Source of the DNA: Paracentrotus lividus
Taxonomy: Eukaryota > Echinodermata > Echinoidea > Camarodonta > Echinidae
Direction of reading: 5' to 3'
Assembly (NCBI GenBank): GCA_940671915.1
Contig: CALNVZ010002100.1
Span: forward strand, 14,374,212 to 14,438,211
Length of the DNA: 64,000 bases
Part shown: one piece after another, positions 9,889-21,394 of the stretch
Layout: every line of letters begins with the position of its first letter
Numbering within the stretch: the first letter of the stretch is position 1
The notes under the pieces: model-generated
The model's database searches: none
The model's input: the letters and a program-made list of their open reading frames with translations, nothing else
What the model was told of the DNA's origin: nothing
Made by a program: the position numbers and the translations under genes

Positions 9889-10844
9889 TAGGGTACATTG
9901 CAGGTAATTGGGCCCCCTAACTCATTTACTTAATTTACATAAAATTACAAAATGACACACAGTCTAATCTTGTTTATATGAATCAATAACTACTGCTCAA
10001 GCTTTTATTGTGAAGAAAACCATTATCACCACCCCCCTTGTCTGCAATATTCAAATGTTGACGTCATCACCAAAGTGCCCATATTACCTGCATTGTGCAG
10101 GTAATATGGCATATGTATTATTGTATTATTTAAAAACTACAATGACTCTACTATGTCTGGAATTGCTTAAAATCGTTGAAAATCATTAATTTTCCAGATA
10201 TCATTTTGAAAATTATAAGACCGTTGCAGTAAATACTTTGACTATATATTTCATTGTTTTGTATTCTGTATTTATTTCTTTTAAAATATTATTTAAATAT
10301 TATTTCATTATACAAATCAATATGGCCTACAATAAGTTATATTATTGATTATATACTGTGAATATACCCAACAAAATTGTAGCAAAGGATTGATGCTCAT
10401 CCCAATACTAAGTACCAGAATAATTTCCGCCTTTTGGACGGCCCATATTACCTGCACTGATGTTGCTATTGTCAAGGCAAGCATTCATGACACATAGCAC
10501 CCTTCACTACAACCAAATTTACCTGTACACGCTAGTATGATCAAAATGAAACTGTAGTTTACTAAAATATACACAATTGAGGTTACCCCCCTCAAACACT
10601 CTTTCACCATCCCATTGTGTGAAATATCAATTTACATCAGTGTAAAAAAAATGCCCGTAAGTTTTACCTACCTTGTTGGTTTTCAGCAATTTTTCTCAGA
10701 GAATTTCGGCTCGATGCTCTCACGATGATAGATTTTCGTATACAGTTCATATGAACAACATTATGGCGCTCACGCCGGTCACGACATGATTTTCTTCAGG
10801 TGGCACATATTACCTTCTGGCCCATATTACCTGCATGTACCCTA
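9889..10844. mobile_element. ~955-bp TIR element, non-autonomous
   Basis: The left end 9889-9913 (TAGGGTACATTGCAGGTAAT, then TGGGCC) pairs with the right end 10819-10844 with one indel. Each end carries TA (TAGGGTAC ... GTACCCTA), compatible with a TA target-site duplication. The end word CATATTACCTGCA recurs inside at 10080, 10095 (reverse) and 10441, so the element looks internally rearranged or nested. A perfect ~13-bp hairpin with a TTG loop lies at 10080-10108. No transposase ORF. Confidence 0.7.
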
Positions 10845-10901
10845 TAGGGGTACATATGAGGTTCGATAATCGGGCTCGAAGAAATTGATAACGCGCTCAC
10901 A

Positions 10902-10924
10902 AAAAAAAAAAAAAAAAAAAAAAA
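10902..10924. repeat. Poly(A) tract
   Basis: A run of about 24 A. It precedes a GC-rich segment ending CCGCCCCCTGGATCCTCGCC near 11010 that resembles the border of other G/C-block repeats in the window. Confidence 0.5.
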
Positions 10925-11482
10925 GTTCCGTGTACAAAAGGAATGCATTTTTATTTTTTCTGGCAATCTTACGAGGCGCCTGCACCCTCCGCCCCCTGGA
11001 TCCTCGCCTGTGTATAAATAAAATGGTACAACCGGGGAAAAATATTTACGTAAGAAATATTCTGTTACAATGTGTTTGTGAAGTATTGTGTTAAAGTCAA
11101 TATATTTGCCTTTCTTATACACGTTTTTAAAAATGTAATTTGCCTCTGTCAAACAAAAATTATGCTAATTTTTGTGTGAAGAGAAGAAAAGAGATGTGAA
11201 ATTACACAAATACGTTGTTTCGAAGCGCTGAGATATGGTTGTGCAAAACTTACATAAAGCAATAGAAAAGCGTGCGCAAAATAGATTTTTCGTGATTGCA
11301 GAAAACTGATGATATCTCAAGAAAAAAAAATGCAGAAGAAAGCCTGATAGACCTACTTTATAAAAATATCAAACATTTTTAGATAGTGTTTGATATTTTT
11401 GGCAATTTTTTTTCTCATTTTGGGTCCCCCCCTTTTTTTTTTTTACCTTGCCAACTAAGACCCTTCTTAATCCTAATACTAC

Positions 11483-11953
11483 GAAACGCGTCTGAGGTGT
11501 AAGGTTGTTACTGGTCTTTCACTTAAGATCTACGTTTAAGATTACAAACTTTGGTCTTTTGTCTAGGGGAGGGGTTAAATTAAAAGTGTGACTTGTGAAA
11601 AATGAAATATTTTATTCCCTCTTTTATGGTAAAAAATAAAAAATAAAGAACAACAACCTTAACCCTTAATTATCATTTTTGCTAACATTTTGTTTCAGCC
11701 TTAATGACAAGGATGTACATTAAATGGTAGCTGTAATTTATTTTCCATTATGTTTTATGTTTTGCTGAGATTCTACAAGACATTTCTGGGGAAGTTGGAA
11801 ATATCCATTCTGAACAAATTATCAAAATCAATTTTGAACCCCAATCAAAATAAACAAATTTTTCCTTTTAATAAACAATATACCTAAGCCTGTAGCCATA
11901 AGCCTAGATTTAACTTAAAGAACAATAAAAACTCTATACCTCAGACGCGTTTC
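11483..11953. mobile_element. 471-bp TIR element
   Basis: The left end GAAACGCGTCTGAGGT (11483-11498) is the perfect 16-bp reverse complement of 11938-11953. The interior is AT-rich with no ORF of interest. No clear target-site duplication was seen, so boundaries may extend further out. Confidence 0.6.
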
Positions 11954-12183
11954 TTGATGGGAGGCCTGAGGGGGGCTTGGTAAGCATGGTAAACAAAACG
12001 GGCCCCAGAGTGAAAAACAAATAGCAAAACTTTGGCATTGTAGGGGTTGAAAAACTTCTTTTTAATCAATCCCCGGGGCTGGGTTGAGCAACGTCCTAGA
12101 TATAGCCAGGTTCACAAAAAGTGAAAGCGGGGACAAATATATTTCAAGAAATTAAAGCTGGAGGAAAATGATGTGACTAGTGC

Positions 12184-12205
12184 AAAAAAAAAAAAAAAAA
12201 AAAAA
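12184..12205. repeat. Poly(A) tract
   Basis: About 22 A in a row, with no identifiable element attached. Confidence 0.6.
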
Positions 12206-12334
12206 TGATATCAAAACTTTATTTTGTCAACAGTGTATTTTAAATAATACATCGTGAGAGATCATGTACAGGATCAGAACAGAAATGAGCGTTGGAGAGA
12301 GACAAAAAAATAGGGATAGAAAGAGATTGAAAAG

Positions 12335-12376
12335 GAGGTAGAGAGAGGGAGAGAGAGAGAGAGAGAGAGAGGAGGA
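12335..12376. repeat. (GA)n microsatellite
   Basis: Pure GA dinucleotides inside a purine-rich block. ORFs on the opposite strand here read as runs of Ser-Leu and are artefacts of the repeat. Confidence 0.85.
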
Positions 12377-12630
12377 GGGTTCATTTTTATTGCTACTCGC
12401 AAGTTTGACGCCTACATTGGCGATCCTCAGACAACTATATATATGAATCACAGTTGATATAAAGAAGAATGCCCCAAAAACATAAAATTATAGATTTTAT
12501 AATAAAAAGGAGCATAGCTCTCAAAACTGAAAGGTGAAGTCACACTCTTCGTCAGTGCTCATGAATTGACAAAAAGATGAGAGAGATAATTTCTTTAAGC
12601 GAAATAAATAATGATAGACGAATCGAAACA

Positions 12631-12686
12631 TAGCTCTTTTATTCCTTTTATTGCGAGCTTTCGGCCATCAATACGGCCTTCATCAG
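12631..12686 (-). ncRNA. Hammerhead-ribozyme-like core, possible Penelope-type remnant
   Basis: On the - strand the order is CTGATGA (12680-12686), one extra A, a 4-bp stem GGCC/GGCC closing an 8-nt loop (12663-12678), GAAA (12659-12662), then a 4-bp stem GCTC/GAGC (12655-12658 with 12633-12636) and UA at 12631-12632. This matches the hammerhead order core - stem II - GAAA - stem III - NUH cleavage site. Against it: the extra A before stem II and no convincing stem I pairing in the flanks. Hammerheads of this layout are known from Penelope-like retroelements and retrozymes. Possibly decayed. Confidence 0.4.
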
Positions 12687-12784
12687 GCCTACAAAATGAA
12701 ACGAAATTTGAAACGAAGTTGTTGACAAACAAAAGTTGTTATATACAATCAAAATTTAACATATATTTGTTAATGTCTAAGAAG

Positions 12785-12965
12785 GAGATAGAGAGATAGA
12801 CAGAGAAAGAGAGAATGAGTGTAGAAAAACATACATAAAGTGACAATGAAAATAAAAAGGCGTAATTATCAAGAAACAGTGGGACAGAGAGAGAGAAGAG
12901 AGGGGGGGGATTAAAGTGAAAAGGTAGTAGTGAATGGAAGAAGAAAGAGAGAGAGAAGAGGTGGG
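12785..12965. repeat. Purine-rich low-complexity tract
   Basis: GA-rich sequence with GAGAGAGA blocks and a short G-run (12901-12909). The Ser/Phe/Leu-rich ORF on the - strand is a compositional artefact. Confidence 0.6.
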
Positions 12966-13139
12966 GAATAAGATGAAGATAGAATATATATTGTGTTGCT
13001 ACAAAGGGCATAGAGAAAGAAGAATAATGGACAATATTGAATTCATTTAGAAAGCGGTATACAGCAATCGGACTGATACAAAATATTAAGATCGATTACA
13101 TTACACAGAAAACCAAAGCATGACAGGAGACTGGGAAGG

Positions 13140-13200
13140 AGAGGAGAGAGAGAGAGAGAGAAAGAGAGATGGAGAGAGAGAAGAGAGAGAGACGGAGATG
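13140..13200. repeat. (GA)n microsatellite
   Basis: Interrupted GAGAGA runs. The 150-codon antisense ORF over it has no recognisable domain. Confidence 0.8.
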
Positions 13201-13499
13201 ATTTTAGAGAAAGAATGTCAGTTTTGTTCGTGACGTATGATAAGTTTGGAGGGATGCTAAGGTTTTGTTCAAATAGCCAGGGTTCTCTTTGATGATGAAC
13301 ATCTCCTTCTGTCACGATTTGTACACAAAGTTGATTTATTTTCCATCGCCCCGTCGACAGTAGAGACACGTTGAAACTCTGTCTCATCATTCGGTCATCA
13401 TAAGATTTCATTCCATTTTCGTAATATTCTGATGTCACATCGTGTAAATATAAAAGCCTTAAAAACCCCAATAAAAACAGCGCCAATAAAGTCAATTGG

Positions 13500-15150
13500 T
13501 AATTTGCTTAACAAAAATGTCAAGCCTTCAAACTGGTTAATATTAGGTACCCTCTTTTATTATTTTAAACAAAGTTCAACATTCAGTTCATAAAAGTGCA
13601 CCTCTTTATACGTGATTTGCAAGATGATGTTAAATTAACAAACTGCTGTCTACGGGATCAATAAATGATATGTCAATGTTAATCCTAAAAGTGCTTTGAA
13701 TTAATTTAAAAACAAAACAAAACAAACAACAAACAAAAAAAACAACAAAAAAACAAGTCACTGATACCTCATTTTTATACCAGACAAAAATCTGTTATCT
13801 GGTCAAAACGTGTCACAGCCATAAACTCCCAGGTCAGAAATGAGCCTTAAATTATTCATATAAATAGCAAATCAGGCGGGGGAAACCCAAGGAGTCAGGT
13901 CACGAAATCATTAAAAAATATAAAAAGTTTAAAGATATAAATAAAAAACATCAACCTTTACAGCGAATGTTGTTAAAAACCCGGCTAACAGTTTGGTGAT
14001 TACTTCGTAATTCTCTCCCGTACCGCGTATGTTTCACAAATTTTCCAACTCCGCCTTTAATTTAATGATTTAAAACTCGAATTGCGTCTGGCGGATATAA
14101 ATAGACGTCCAAAAAAGTAAGGGGTGGGTAGGCAGGGGGGGGGGGTGCCATAATACTTGATAAAAGAAAAAATCACCTGTTTCTATGACTTATCTTTTCT
14201 TTTCAATAGACACGTCACGAATAGAACACTCTGAATAGGTATAAATATTGTTTTGTTGCTGCTTCTATTTATCACGCCTGCCTTTTTGTACGCGGCAAAA
14301 ACGTGACTCATTCTTATATTTTCTATCGTGTATCTAAAACGGCTCGTGTTATAATTACGAAATCCTAACGTGTCATAGAATCCCTACTTTATTTAGCACC
14401 ATCTATCAACTCTGCCTACTTTGAGTCCATTATTTAAAATCCCATCTCGTCTTTTTTATAAAAGCCGGAGTCCATCCTTAAGTCGCCCTATAACCATCAT
14501 AAACGAGTGTTCATCTTTTGGTTGATAGTTGCGAGACCATTTTATCATCATTAATTTTATCGCGATGAGTTTGTATAGATTCCGCGCCTTTTTCTGAAAA
14601 GCATATGGCCTGTTCTCACCCGCATATTATACATGTATACGCGTATGCTCTCCTTTATAATGATTATCCCAATTTTTTCTTTCTTTTTTTTCTTTAAAGA
14701 AGAACATACCTTTTTTGAGGCGAGGACGTTATATTTGATTAATCCATGTAGTAAAAACGTTTATTCGAAAATTATTTTTCATTGTATTTCCCCCTTCAAA
14801 AGAATCGTGTTTTATTAAGATTTGTTAAACACTGCACTATTTTGCTCAATGACAAAAAAAAACAAAACACGCATGTTTGATTCGTTTAGAATGACAGTAG
14901 GTCTACATTTTAGATATTATCGTTTGAAATTGTTATATAACAATATTTAAATTACCTTAAATTTACGAAACTGAATAACCATTAAAATCTAATAATAATC
15001 CTATTTCGAATCCCTAATCATTCGTCATGTTCGTATAGGCTTGAACTTATAACGACCACATCTTGATCCAACATGATTGAATGTGTACACGTTTGCGTAT
15101 GTTGAAAGAACTATCAATCATCATTTTACCGAATCGTTTTATTCTCTTGA
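13500..15150. other. No gene recognised
   Basis: AT-rich, with an A/C-rich stretch near 13710-13760 and a G-run near 14136-14146. Short ORFs have no motif. Confidence 0.5.
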
Positions 15151-15159
15151 AAGGATAAC

Positions 15160-15610
15160 AAAGAGAGAGAGAGAGAGAGAGAGAGTAAGCGACAAAGAGA
15201 GAGAAATGAACACGAAGAGGTGATACGGGAAAAAAACAAAAGGGAGAGAGAGAGAGAACATCAGAGCTTCTGGTGCTGGAAAAAAAAACTAAGTAAAAAA
15301 GAGTAAGAGAGGGGGAGGGAATAAATTTTGTTAAAAGGAAGTCAAGAAAGAGAGAGAAATAATGTAAAAAGAAGGAGAGAAAGTTGAGCTGAACCACAGA
15401 GAGAGGGGTTAGAGGAGGAGGAGGAGGAGGATAGGAGAAAAAGAGAGTAAGATATTTATATGAAGAAAGGGGCAGAGAACGATAGATAGAGAAAGGTTAA
15501 TAGATAGAGAGAGAGAGAGAGAGAGAGAAAGAGGGATAGAGAGAGGGAGAGAATGGAATATAGGGGGAGGATGTAGAGAAAGGAGAGATAGAGATGAGAC
15601 ATAGTTTTAA
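15160..15610. repeat. Purine-rich block with several (GA)n and (GAG)n tracts
   Basis: GA tracts at 15163-15186, 15241-15258 and 15505-15555, and GAGGAG repeats at 15412-15430. The + strand is almost all purine for about 450 bp. Ser/Leu-rich antisense ORFs are artefacts. Confidence 0.8.
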
Positions 15611-15649
15611 AAAAAGTAAAGGAGTATGTATATGCCACAATAGTTTAAC

Positions 15650-18600
15650 ATCAGCGTTAGATCATTGACATCCACACACGCACTCATGGTTACTGAATGA
15701 TTACGCCAGGGTTAAGCGGTTTGCCCCCGCCCCACTAATTTACTACCCCTTATACATCATTTAGACACAATTGACTTAATTCATTGCCATTTCATTGCCT
15801 CGCATTTCTAGTCATTAACAATTTACCCACATGGATTTTTAGGGCACAAAACTTAACATTGATAAATGTAAAGCATTGTCTACCGGTCCACGAGGTATAA
15901 TATAAGTTAACGACTCCAGTAAGTCTGTGCCGGAAATACACCAATATTGCACGTTCGCATACCCCACTGCGGACTACATCTTTTGTGCTGACTCATCCCC
16001 GTTTGGACAGAAGAATATCAATTGTTTGACAGAAGTGGACAGCACGGAATTGGACAAAATCCAATATTTAAGTTTCAGTCTGTACTTTGATACCCTTTGA
16101 GTTGATTGTTTTTGTAATTTGACAGATCCGTTAAAGATTGGAGTACTTTAAGCAACGGGAAAACTATTTTGATAGGTCTCGGCATAAAACTGATAGTTTA
16201 CAATTGGTTTTGTATGACATGCAGGCAGTGGCAGTAAATGATACTACTTGTTGAACAGTTATGAAAATGTCAGATGTATTTTAGAATTGGAAAACAAAGA
16301 GTTTCGATGCATGAGAGAGATGACTGAATGATGAAAGAAGATATATGACAGAATCAGAAAAAGTGATAGTGATACTACAGTCAAATCTTGTCATAACAGG
16401 ATCTTGTTTATGTACATTGTTTGTGATGTTGACGAAGTAACATTGTAAGTTCTACGTTTGCCACTACCACGAGATTGACTATTTGGTTACAGTACAAACT
16501 TACGTCGTTAATAATGATAGGAACAAACAAAAATAAGATATTGAATTTCCATTGTATTTTAAAGATATATGTCATGTAATGTGAGATGAACTATTTGAAA
16601 AATATAAACTTCACGATCGATGCATTTGGAGTGAATAACTGATTACAGAGAAATTTAATGAAAATGTGCCATATTAATCAAATCACCTTGAATTGAAATA
16701 AAAGATAATTATATTCGGTTAACCGGTGGTGATGATTTGAATGTCTACTTTTGTACTATAATATTCTTGTTTGGGGGGAATCTTGAAGAAAAAAATGCCT
16801 ATATCGTAAATTATATTGTACTTGTTCTCAATATGCAAAATGAAAAACTTTATGAAAAGTAGAGCCAAATCCAGAATTTTGCACAAAGTGTGGAGGGGTT
16901 GGAGATGACAATTTTCTTGTACCGTAGTGTTGCCCAAAATAAATTATACCTTGCAAGTGAAAAATGTTTGAACTTTCCTTCTTTACTTGGTTAACATAGA
17001 AGTAAGGATTATTTTCGAAGTGGATATTTTGTCTAGCATTTATGTGTCATGTCCGACAAAGTCTCACATCTTTTTTCTGTTATAATTCGACCGTTACTTT
17101 TCGACATTGGAAGAGTTTGACTCATCGTTATTACATGTACGTAATCATAAGACCGAAACGTAATTTCGCAACAAGATGCTATTATGCCAATAAAGGTGAA
17201 TTAATTATATTTGAATAAGCACCTGAGACATTACGGTAACCCATTTTTTTTAGAGAGAGAACCATTTAAATATGAATTAAATGAGTCATATTGTCGGAAG
17301 AAATTGGAATAAGTTTTTTAATTGAGCCAACTTTTCAACTTCACACATCTTAGATGGAAATGTAAAAGATGGGAAAATCTGTCAAAAAGGAGTTAAATTT
17401 AAAAGCAAAATTGAGATCGAAATGTTTTTTTTTTTTAATTTCTTTTATTTGATAATTTGTATTCTTTGAAAGAAAATAGACGTCGGAGAAGTTAATAAAT
17501 GAATAAAAAATAATAATATTGTCCGTAGAGTTTAATAGTTAAATTGTACACGGTATGTTAGAACGAAAAATAAATTGTATGAACAAACACAACAATAAGT
17601 AATGTTTATGAATTTCTTATATATTATGAGGAGAAAGGGGAAAGGTTTATAATTAAAGATAAAGCTGAATAACAAGAAAATGTTTAACAAAAAATAAAAT
17701 AAAATTATATATTATATACATTGCTAACTTTGAAGTTTTAAAGATTAAAACGTGTATAGTATCATGGAAGAACGCGTTCAAGAGTAAGATGAATATACAG
17801 GTATTATTTCGAAGATAAAACAACTTATAAAATTAAAGAAACGTGTTTCAGAGGAGAGAGTGTGAACGCGTTCACGAATAAGACAAACCGGAGGCTCTTA
17901 AAGATACGCCAGCATGGAGATTGACAAGATGCAAAGACCCACTCTCCATAGAGGATAACACACCAAAATAACCAATAAGCGAAAGAAGCTTTGAGTTTCC
18001 GGTCAGTGATTACCATGGCAACGTGCTACAGGGGTGTTTATCGTCTGCTTGTAACTCAGAATTCTAATCGAGATTCTGCGGTTTCCCGCCATTTGGAAAC
18101 CCTCTCACTCTCTCTAATTTTATACGTTTCCACACTTTGGAATAGGGCAGCTGTTAAATCGAGTTTGGTGTTTAATCAGAAAGAAAAATAAGGATCGGGC
18201 AAAATAAGAAAAAAGGGCAAAGGAATTCAAGTCGGATTGGAAACGAAGAGGCCCGCTCGAAGGTGTAACAATTTGAGAAAAGAAAAAAGTCCACAAGTGT
18301 ATACAACACAGATGTAGGGTAGTTGTACCTGCATTATATTGGCTCTTTTCATTGACTGTGTTATAATTGCATACCTGTGGATGGCAATTTAAGACAATTG
18401 GAACATGACAACATTTTCGCCCTTTATTTTATATTTTTTTTATGTCAGATTGTGGACTAACTATTGTAGAAAATAAAATCTAATTTTGGCTTTTCATTTG
18501 CAATATTCATACTTTTTTATGATTTTGTTATTTGCTGTTTTTTTAATAACTTACGTATAAAATTTTCTCACACGACATGTTTATGTGGTACTAAATCAAA

Positions 18601-19080
18601 GCCGAAAGATTTTTAATTGCTGATATATTTCACATTAAATAATTGCTTTTATTTAAAAAAAAAAGAAAAAAAAGAAAAAAGTTTAACTAATATTTCTTCT
18701 GTGCGACGAGGAAATCAATTACGCAAACCCTTTATCCTTAGCTACTGCGCTGTGGACAACATGGCCTATTATGTTCAAAACCCACAAACTAACTTATAGA
18801 CACAAAATTGATTTTTACTTGATTGTAGAAAACCAATCATATCTCAAGATGTACACCAAAAGATGATTTTTTTTTTAATGCAAAAGGAAGTCACTTTTTT
18901 TTTATTCGTCACTAATAACAATAATAAAAATGTTTCCCACATTTTATTGATAAAAACTGTATCATGTATGAAATATAAAGTGGTCAGTGCATTTTAATGA
19001 AATAATACAGAATAGTGAAAACAGTAAGACTAGTTCAAATAATGAAACGTCACTTTATTCTTCTGGAAAGAAAAGTAGAA
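15650..19080. other. No gene recognised
   Basis: AT-rich unique sequence. An RFX X-box-like palindrome, ATTACCATGGCAAC, lies at 18009-18022. No exon with coding character could be supported. Confidence 0.4.
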
Positions 19081-19099
19081 TCATACAGTGTCATACGGT

Positions 19100-19631
19100 A
19101 CTTTAGAGAGTCATGAAATCATGCAGTACGGCTAAAAATGGTAGGTAAATAAGCGCAAAACACAAACACCGGTTCTCTGGGTCGTAGGGCTACAGTATCC
19201 GAGTCTCCAAGACATCCAAGAAATTGTGCCATGATAACAGTGCTTCAGATAGTCCTTTAATGTATATCTGCCTTAGGCATGCCCGGCTAACGATGACATG
19301 TTGTATGGTTAGCTAAAGCCTCAACTCCGGTACTGAGGATCTTAGACATATCCGACAAGAAATGGAGCCAAGATTACATTGATTCAGATAGTCCTTTGGC
19401 GTATATCCGCCAAAGTGCATATAGGCGAATGCTAGTACCGATAGCTAGCTAGTAAGCGCAAGGCGTATTCCCCAATCCAGGTATTCTGGAAAAAAAATGC
19501 TTCAGAGAGTCTTTACTGTATATTTGCCAAAATGCAAGTCCTGCTAATCAATAACGATATATAAGCGCAAATCAAAACCCCTGGTAGCTTGGTTCAAAGA
19601 GCTAACCCATGCATACGAAATTGCAACATAA
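19100..19631 (-). pseudogene. Four decayed tandem copies of the 3' coding end of the MAPEG-like gene
   Basis: Reading the - strand, four units at about 19497-19631, 19379-19496, 19235-19378 and 19100-19234 each resemble the last ~40 codons of the intact gene. The intact segment reads GYLFDPQYRGLGFALTYLP and onward. Counterparts include LFEPSYQGF*FALIYRY, then LAGLAFWQIY; PEYLDWGIRLALTS; DPQYRS; and DPENRCLCFALIYLPFLAVL. Three units carry stops or frameshifts; the most distal stays open longest. Spacing is about 118-143 bp. They sit directly downstream in the same orientation, so tandem duplication of a terminal exon or gene end is the simplest origin. Alternative use as terminal exons is unlikely given the stops. 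Confidence 0.75.
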
Positions 19632-20204
19632 CTACAGTGATTCAGATAGTCCATTGGTGTAAATCTGCCAGAGTGCATAGCCAAATCCTGCTAATGTTGG
19701 CAAGTAGGTAAGCGCAAACCCCAAGCCCCTGTACTGTGGATCAAACAGGTACCCAACCAGATAGAAGGTACGGCCATTGACGAAGAGCCACACCATGAAC
19801 GGTATAACAAACAGCTGATCCTTTTGAAGCAACGTTGAAAGAACCAAGACAACGACGATGTGCAGGATGGTCTGTTCACCAGTGTTCAGTAGGAACCGCT
19901 CCCAGATCTTGAAGCGTTTCATCGAGGCTGGGATGGCGGCAGTCGGGTCCTTCGCGAGGTTATTTGAATATCGTTGCGTTCCAACAGACGATATACCAAT
20001 GATGAGAGGCAACATCGAAATAGCGAGTGATCTGATCGCGAAACTTAAGCGACTGACAAGGCTGTCTGGAAACTCCGCAACCTTCAGAGGCCACGGAAGA
20101 CAGTTCTTCTGCGCCAGGTATAAAGAGAAGCTAGCGAAGCCAAACGCTAGAATGTGTAATGACAATCGATCAGTCAACATCCAACGTAAAGAAGACATGG
20201 TCAT
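19632..20204 (-). CDS. MAPEG-family membrane protein, TMEM79-like
   Basis: A complete 190-residue ORF on one exon. An in-frame TAA lies 12 bases upstream of the ATG, so the N-terminus is fixed. Four hydrophobic segments at about residues 14-32, 58-75, 113-143 (with NGRTFYLVGY at 143-152) and 160-182 fit the four-helix MAPEG fold. RFLLNTGEQ (R103, N107, E110) matches the R-x3-N-x2-E signature of MAPEG proteins, and R145...GY matches the second conserved block. MAPEG proteins include glutathione- and eicosanoid-handling enzymes. The TMEM79 branch is membrane-resident with no settled enzymatic reaction, so activity is not claimed. Vertebrate TMEM79 has a longer N-terminus that is absent here. 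The gene is followed downstream by decayed copies of its own last segment. Confidence 0.65.
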   Translation of the reverse strand: MTMSSLRWMLTDRLSLHILAFGFASFSLYLAQKNCLPWPLKVAEFPDSLVSRLSFAIRSLAISMLPLIIGISSVGTQRYSNNLAKDPTAAIPASMKRFKIWERFLLNTGEQTILHIVVVLVLSTLLQKDQLFVIPFMVWLFVNGRTFYLVGYLFDPQYRGLGFALTYLPTLAGFGYALWQIYTNGLSESL

Positions 20205-20219
20205 GATGACTTTTTAAAC

Positions 20220-21120
20220 GGTACCCTTACTTTTAAAGGAAACTGGTGATCTTTGTTTTTGAAGGTGGTTCAGGAAAATTTTACAGAAAATTGATTTGAT
20301 AAATGAAAGCCATTTACTTTGACACGTGACCTGGGAATAAGGTAATTGTTGACCTCTGTTGACCTCTACTGACCATGGTCTGAAAAGAGAGATAATGAAC
20401 AAAGTTTTTACTACAAAATATAATGTATCTATTTCATAAACAAAATTACTCTTATTGATTCATCTCCTAGAATGTATTAGACGTACATGTAATGATAATA
20501 TCTATTGATTGTTTTCATGACTTGTAAATTATGTATGATTTAGTCATTTACAGCTATCCGTACAATTAAAAAATAACTTTAATAAATAACCAAAATGAAT
20601 AATGATATTATTTTATAAAATATAATTTCGTATATATGCACACGTAATTCTGTGGATAAATACATTTCAAGGGATCTCAAGGGATCTTTCTAGAATATAA
20701 ATGAGGTGTATGTATAGGTTTATCTACACGTACTTACTATTTGCCTTTAAAGTCAAGAGGTAGAACATAATCATAATTGGTTATCTCCCATGCCTTGTTG
20801 TTCGTCTTTACTTTCACAAACAGTTTCTTTATGGTGCTACTCAAATCTATGTGAGAGTGAGCTGACTATGTACCCCTAGCAAACTATATACTCCAAGTAT
20901 AATAATGACGAGACTGCACTTTGGTACAACTCAGGATACACATTAACCACGTCCTTCCGTATATACAACCAACAAAAGGGGATCTTAATATACTATTTTT
21001 TTAGTAATATCCTTACATAAACATTCATGCAGAAACCATTCTGATTCATAGGTGATTCCTTTACAATGCTATGAGCACAATTGAAAAATTTGCAAAAGTG
21101 GATGCATATGAGGGCTTTAC
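20220..21120. other. Upstream flank of the MAPEG-like gene, no further gene
   Basis: AT-rich. GTTGACCTCTGTTGACCTCT and a further GACC near 20348-20372 form a short direct repeat of TTGACCTCT, a nuclear-receptor-half-site-like word, about 140 bp upstream of the start codon. No TATA box assigned. Confidence 0.35.
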
Positions 21121-21126
21121 AAGGTT

Positions 21127-21394
21127 CCCTGCCGAAAAAAAAAAAAAAAAACAGAGTCAATCACAGTGTGTCACACTGTGGAAAAATCTGTGAAAATGGG
21201 CCAAATCCACACAGGACTCGGACACTCTGTGAACACAGTGTCCGAGCCCTTCACACAATGTGACGACTGTGTGGATTCGGCCCATTTTTACAGTGTCGGT
21301 TCTGGAAAAAGTACTGCAACATGTGACCACACTATATCACAGTGTGTTCCCATTGTGTTCATACTGTAGGACACTGTGTTTTTTTCCGACAGGG
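21127..21394. mobile_element. 268-bp foldback/MITE built from CACAGTGTG words
   Basis: The ends CCCTGCCGAAAAAA (21127) and TTTTTTCCGACAGGG (to 21394) are inverted repeats. Inside, AAAATGGGCCAAATCCACAC pairs with GTGTGGATTCGGCCCATTTT, and ACTCGGACACT pairs with AGTGTCCGAG. Between these, CACAGTGT/ACACTGTG words recur in both orientations. An A-run follows the left end. No ORF of interest. Confidence 0.8.

Noticed and set aside
13043..13495. 150-codon - strand ORF
   Set aside because: No recognisable domain; half of it lies over a GA tract.
19858..20217. 119-codon + strand ORF
   Set aside because: Lies antisense within the MAPEG-like coding sequence and is a shadow of it.
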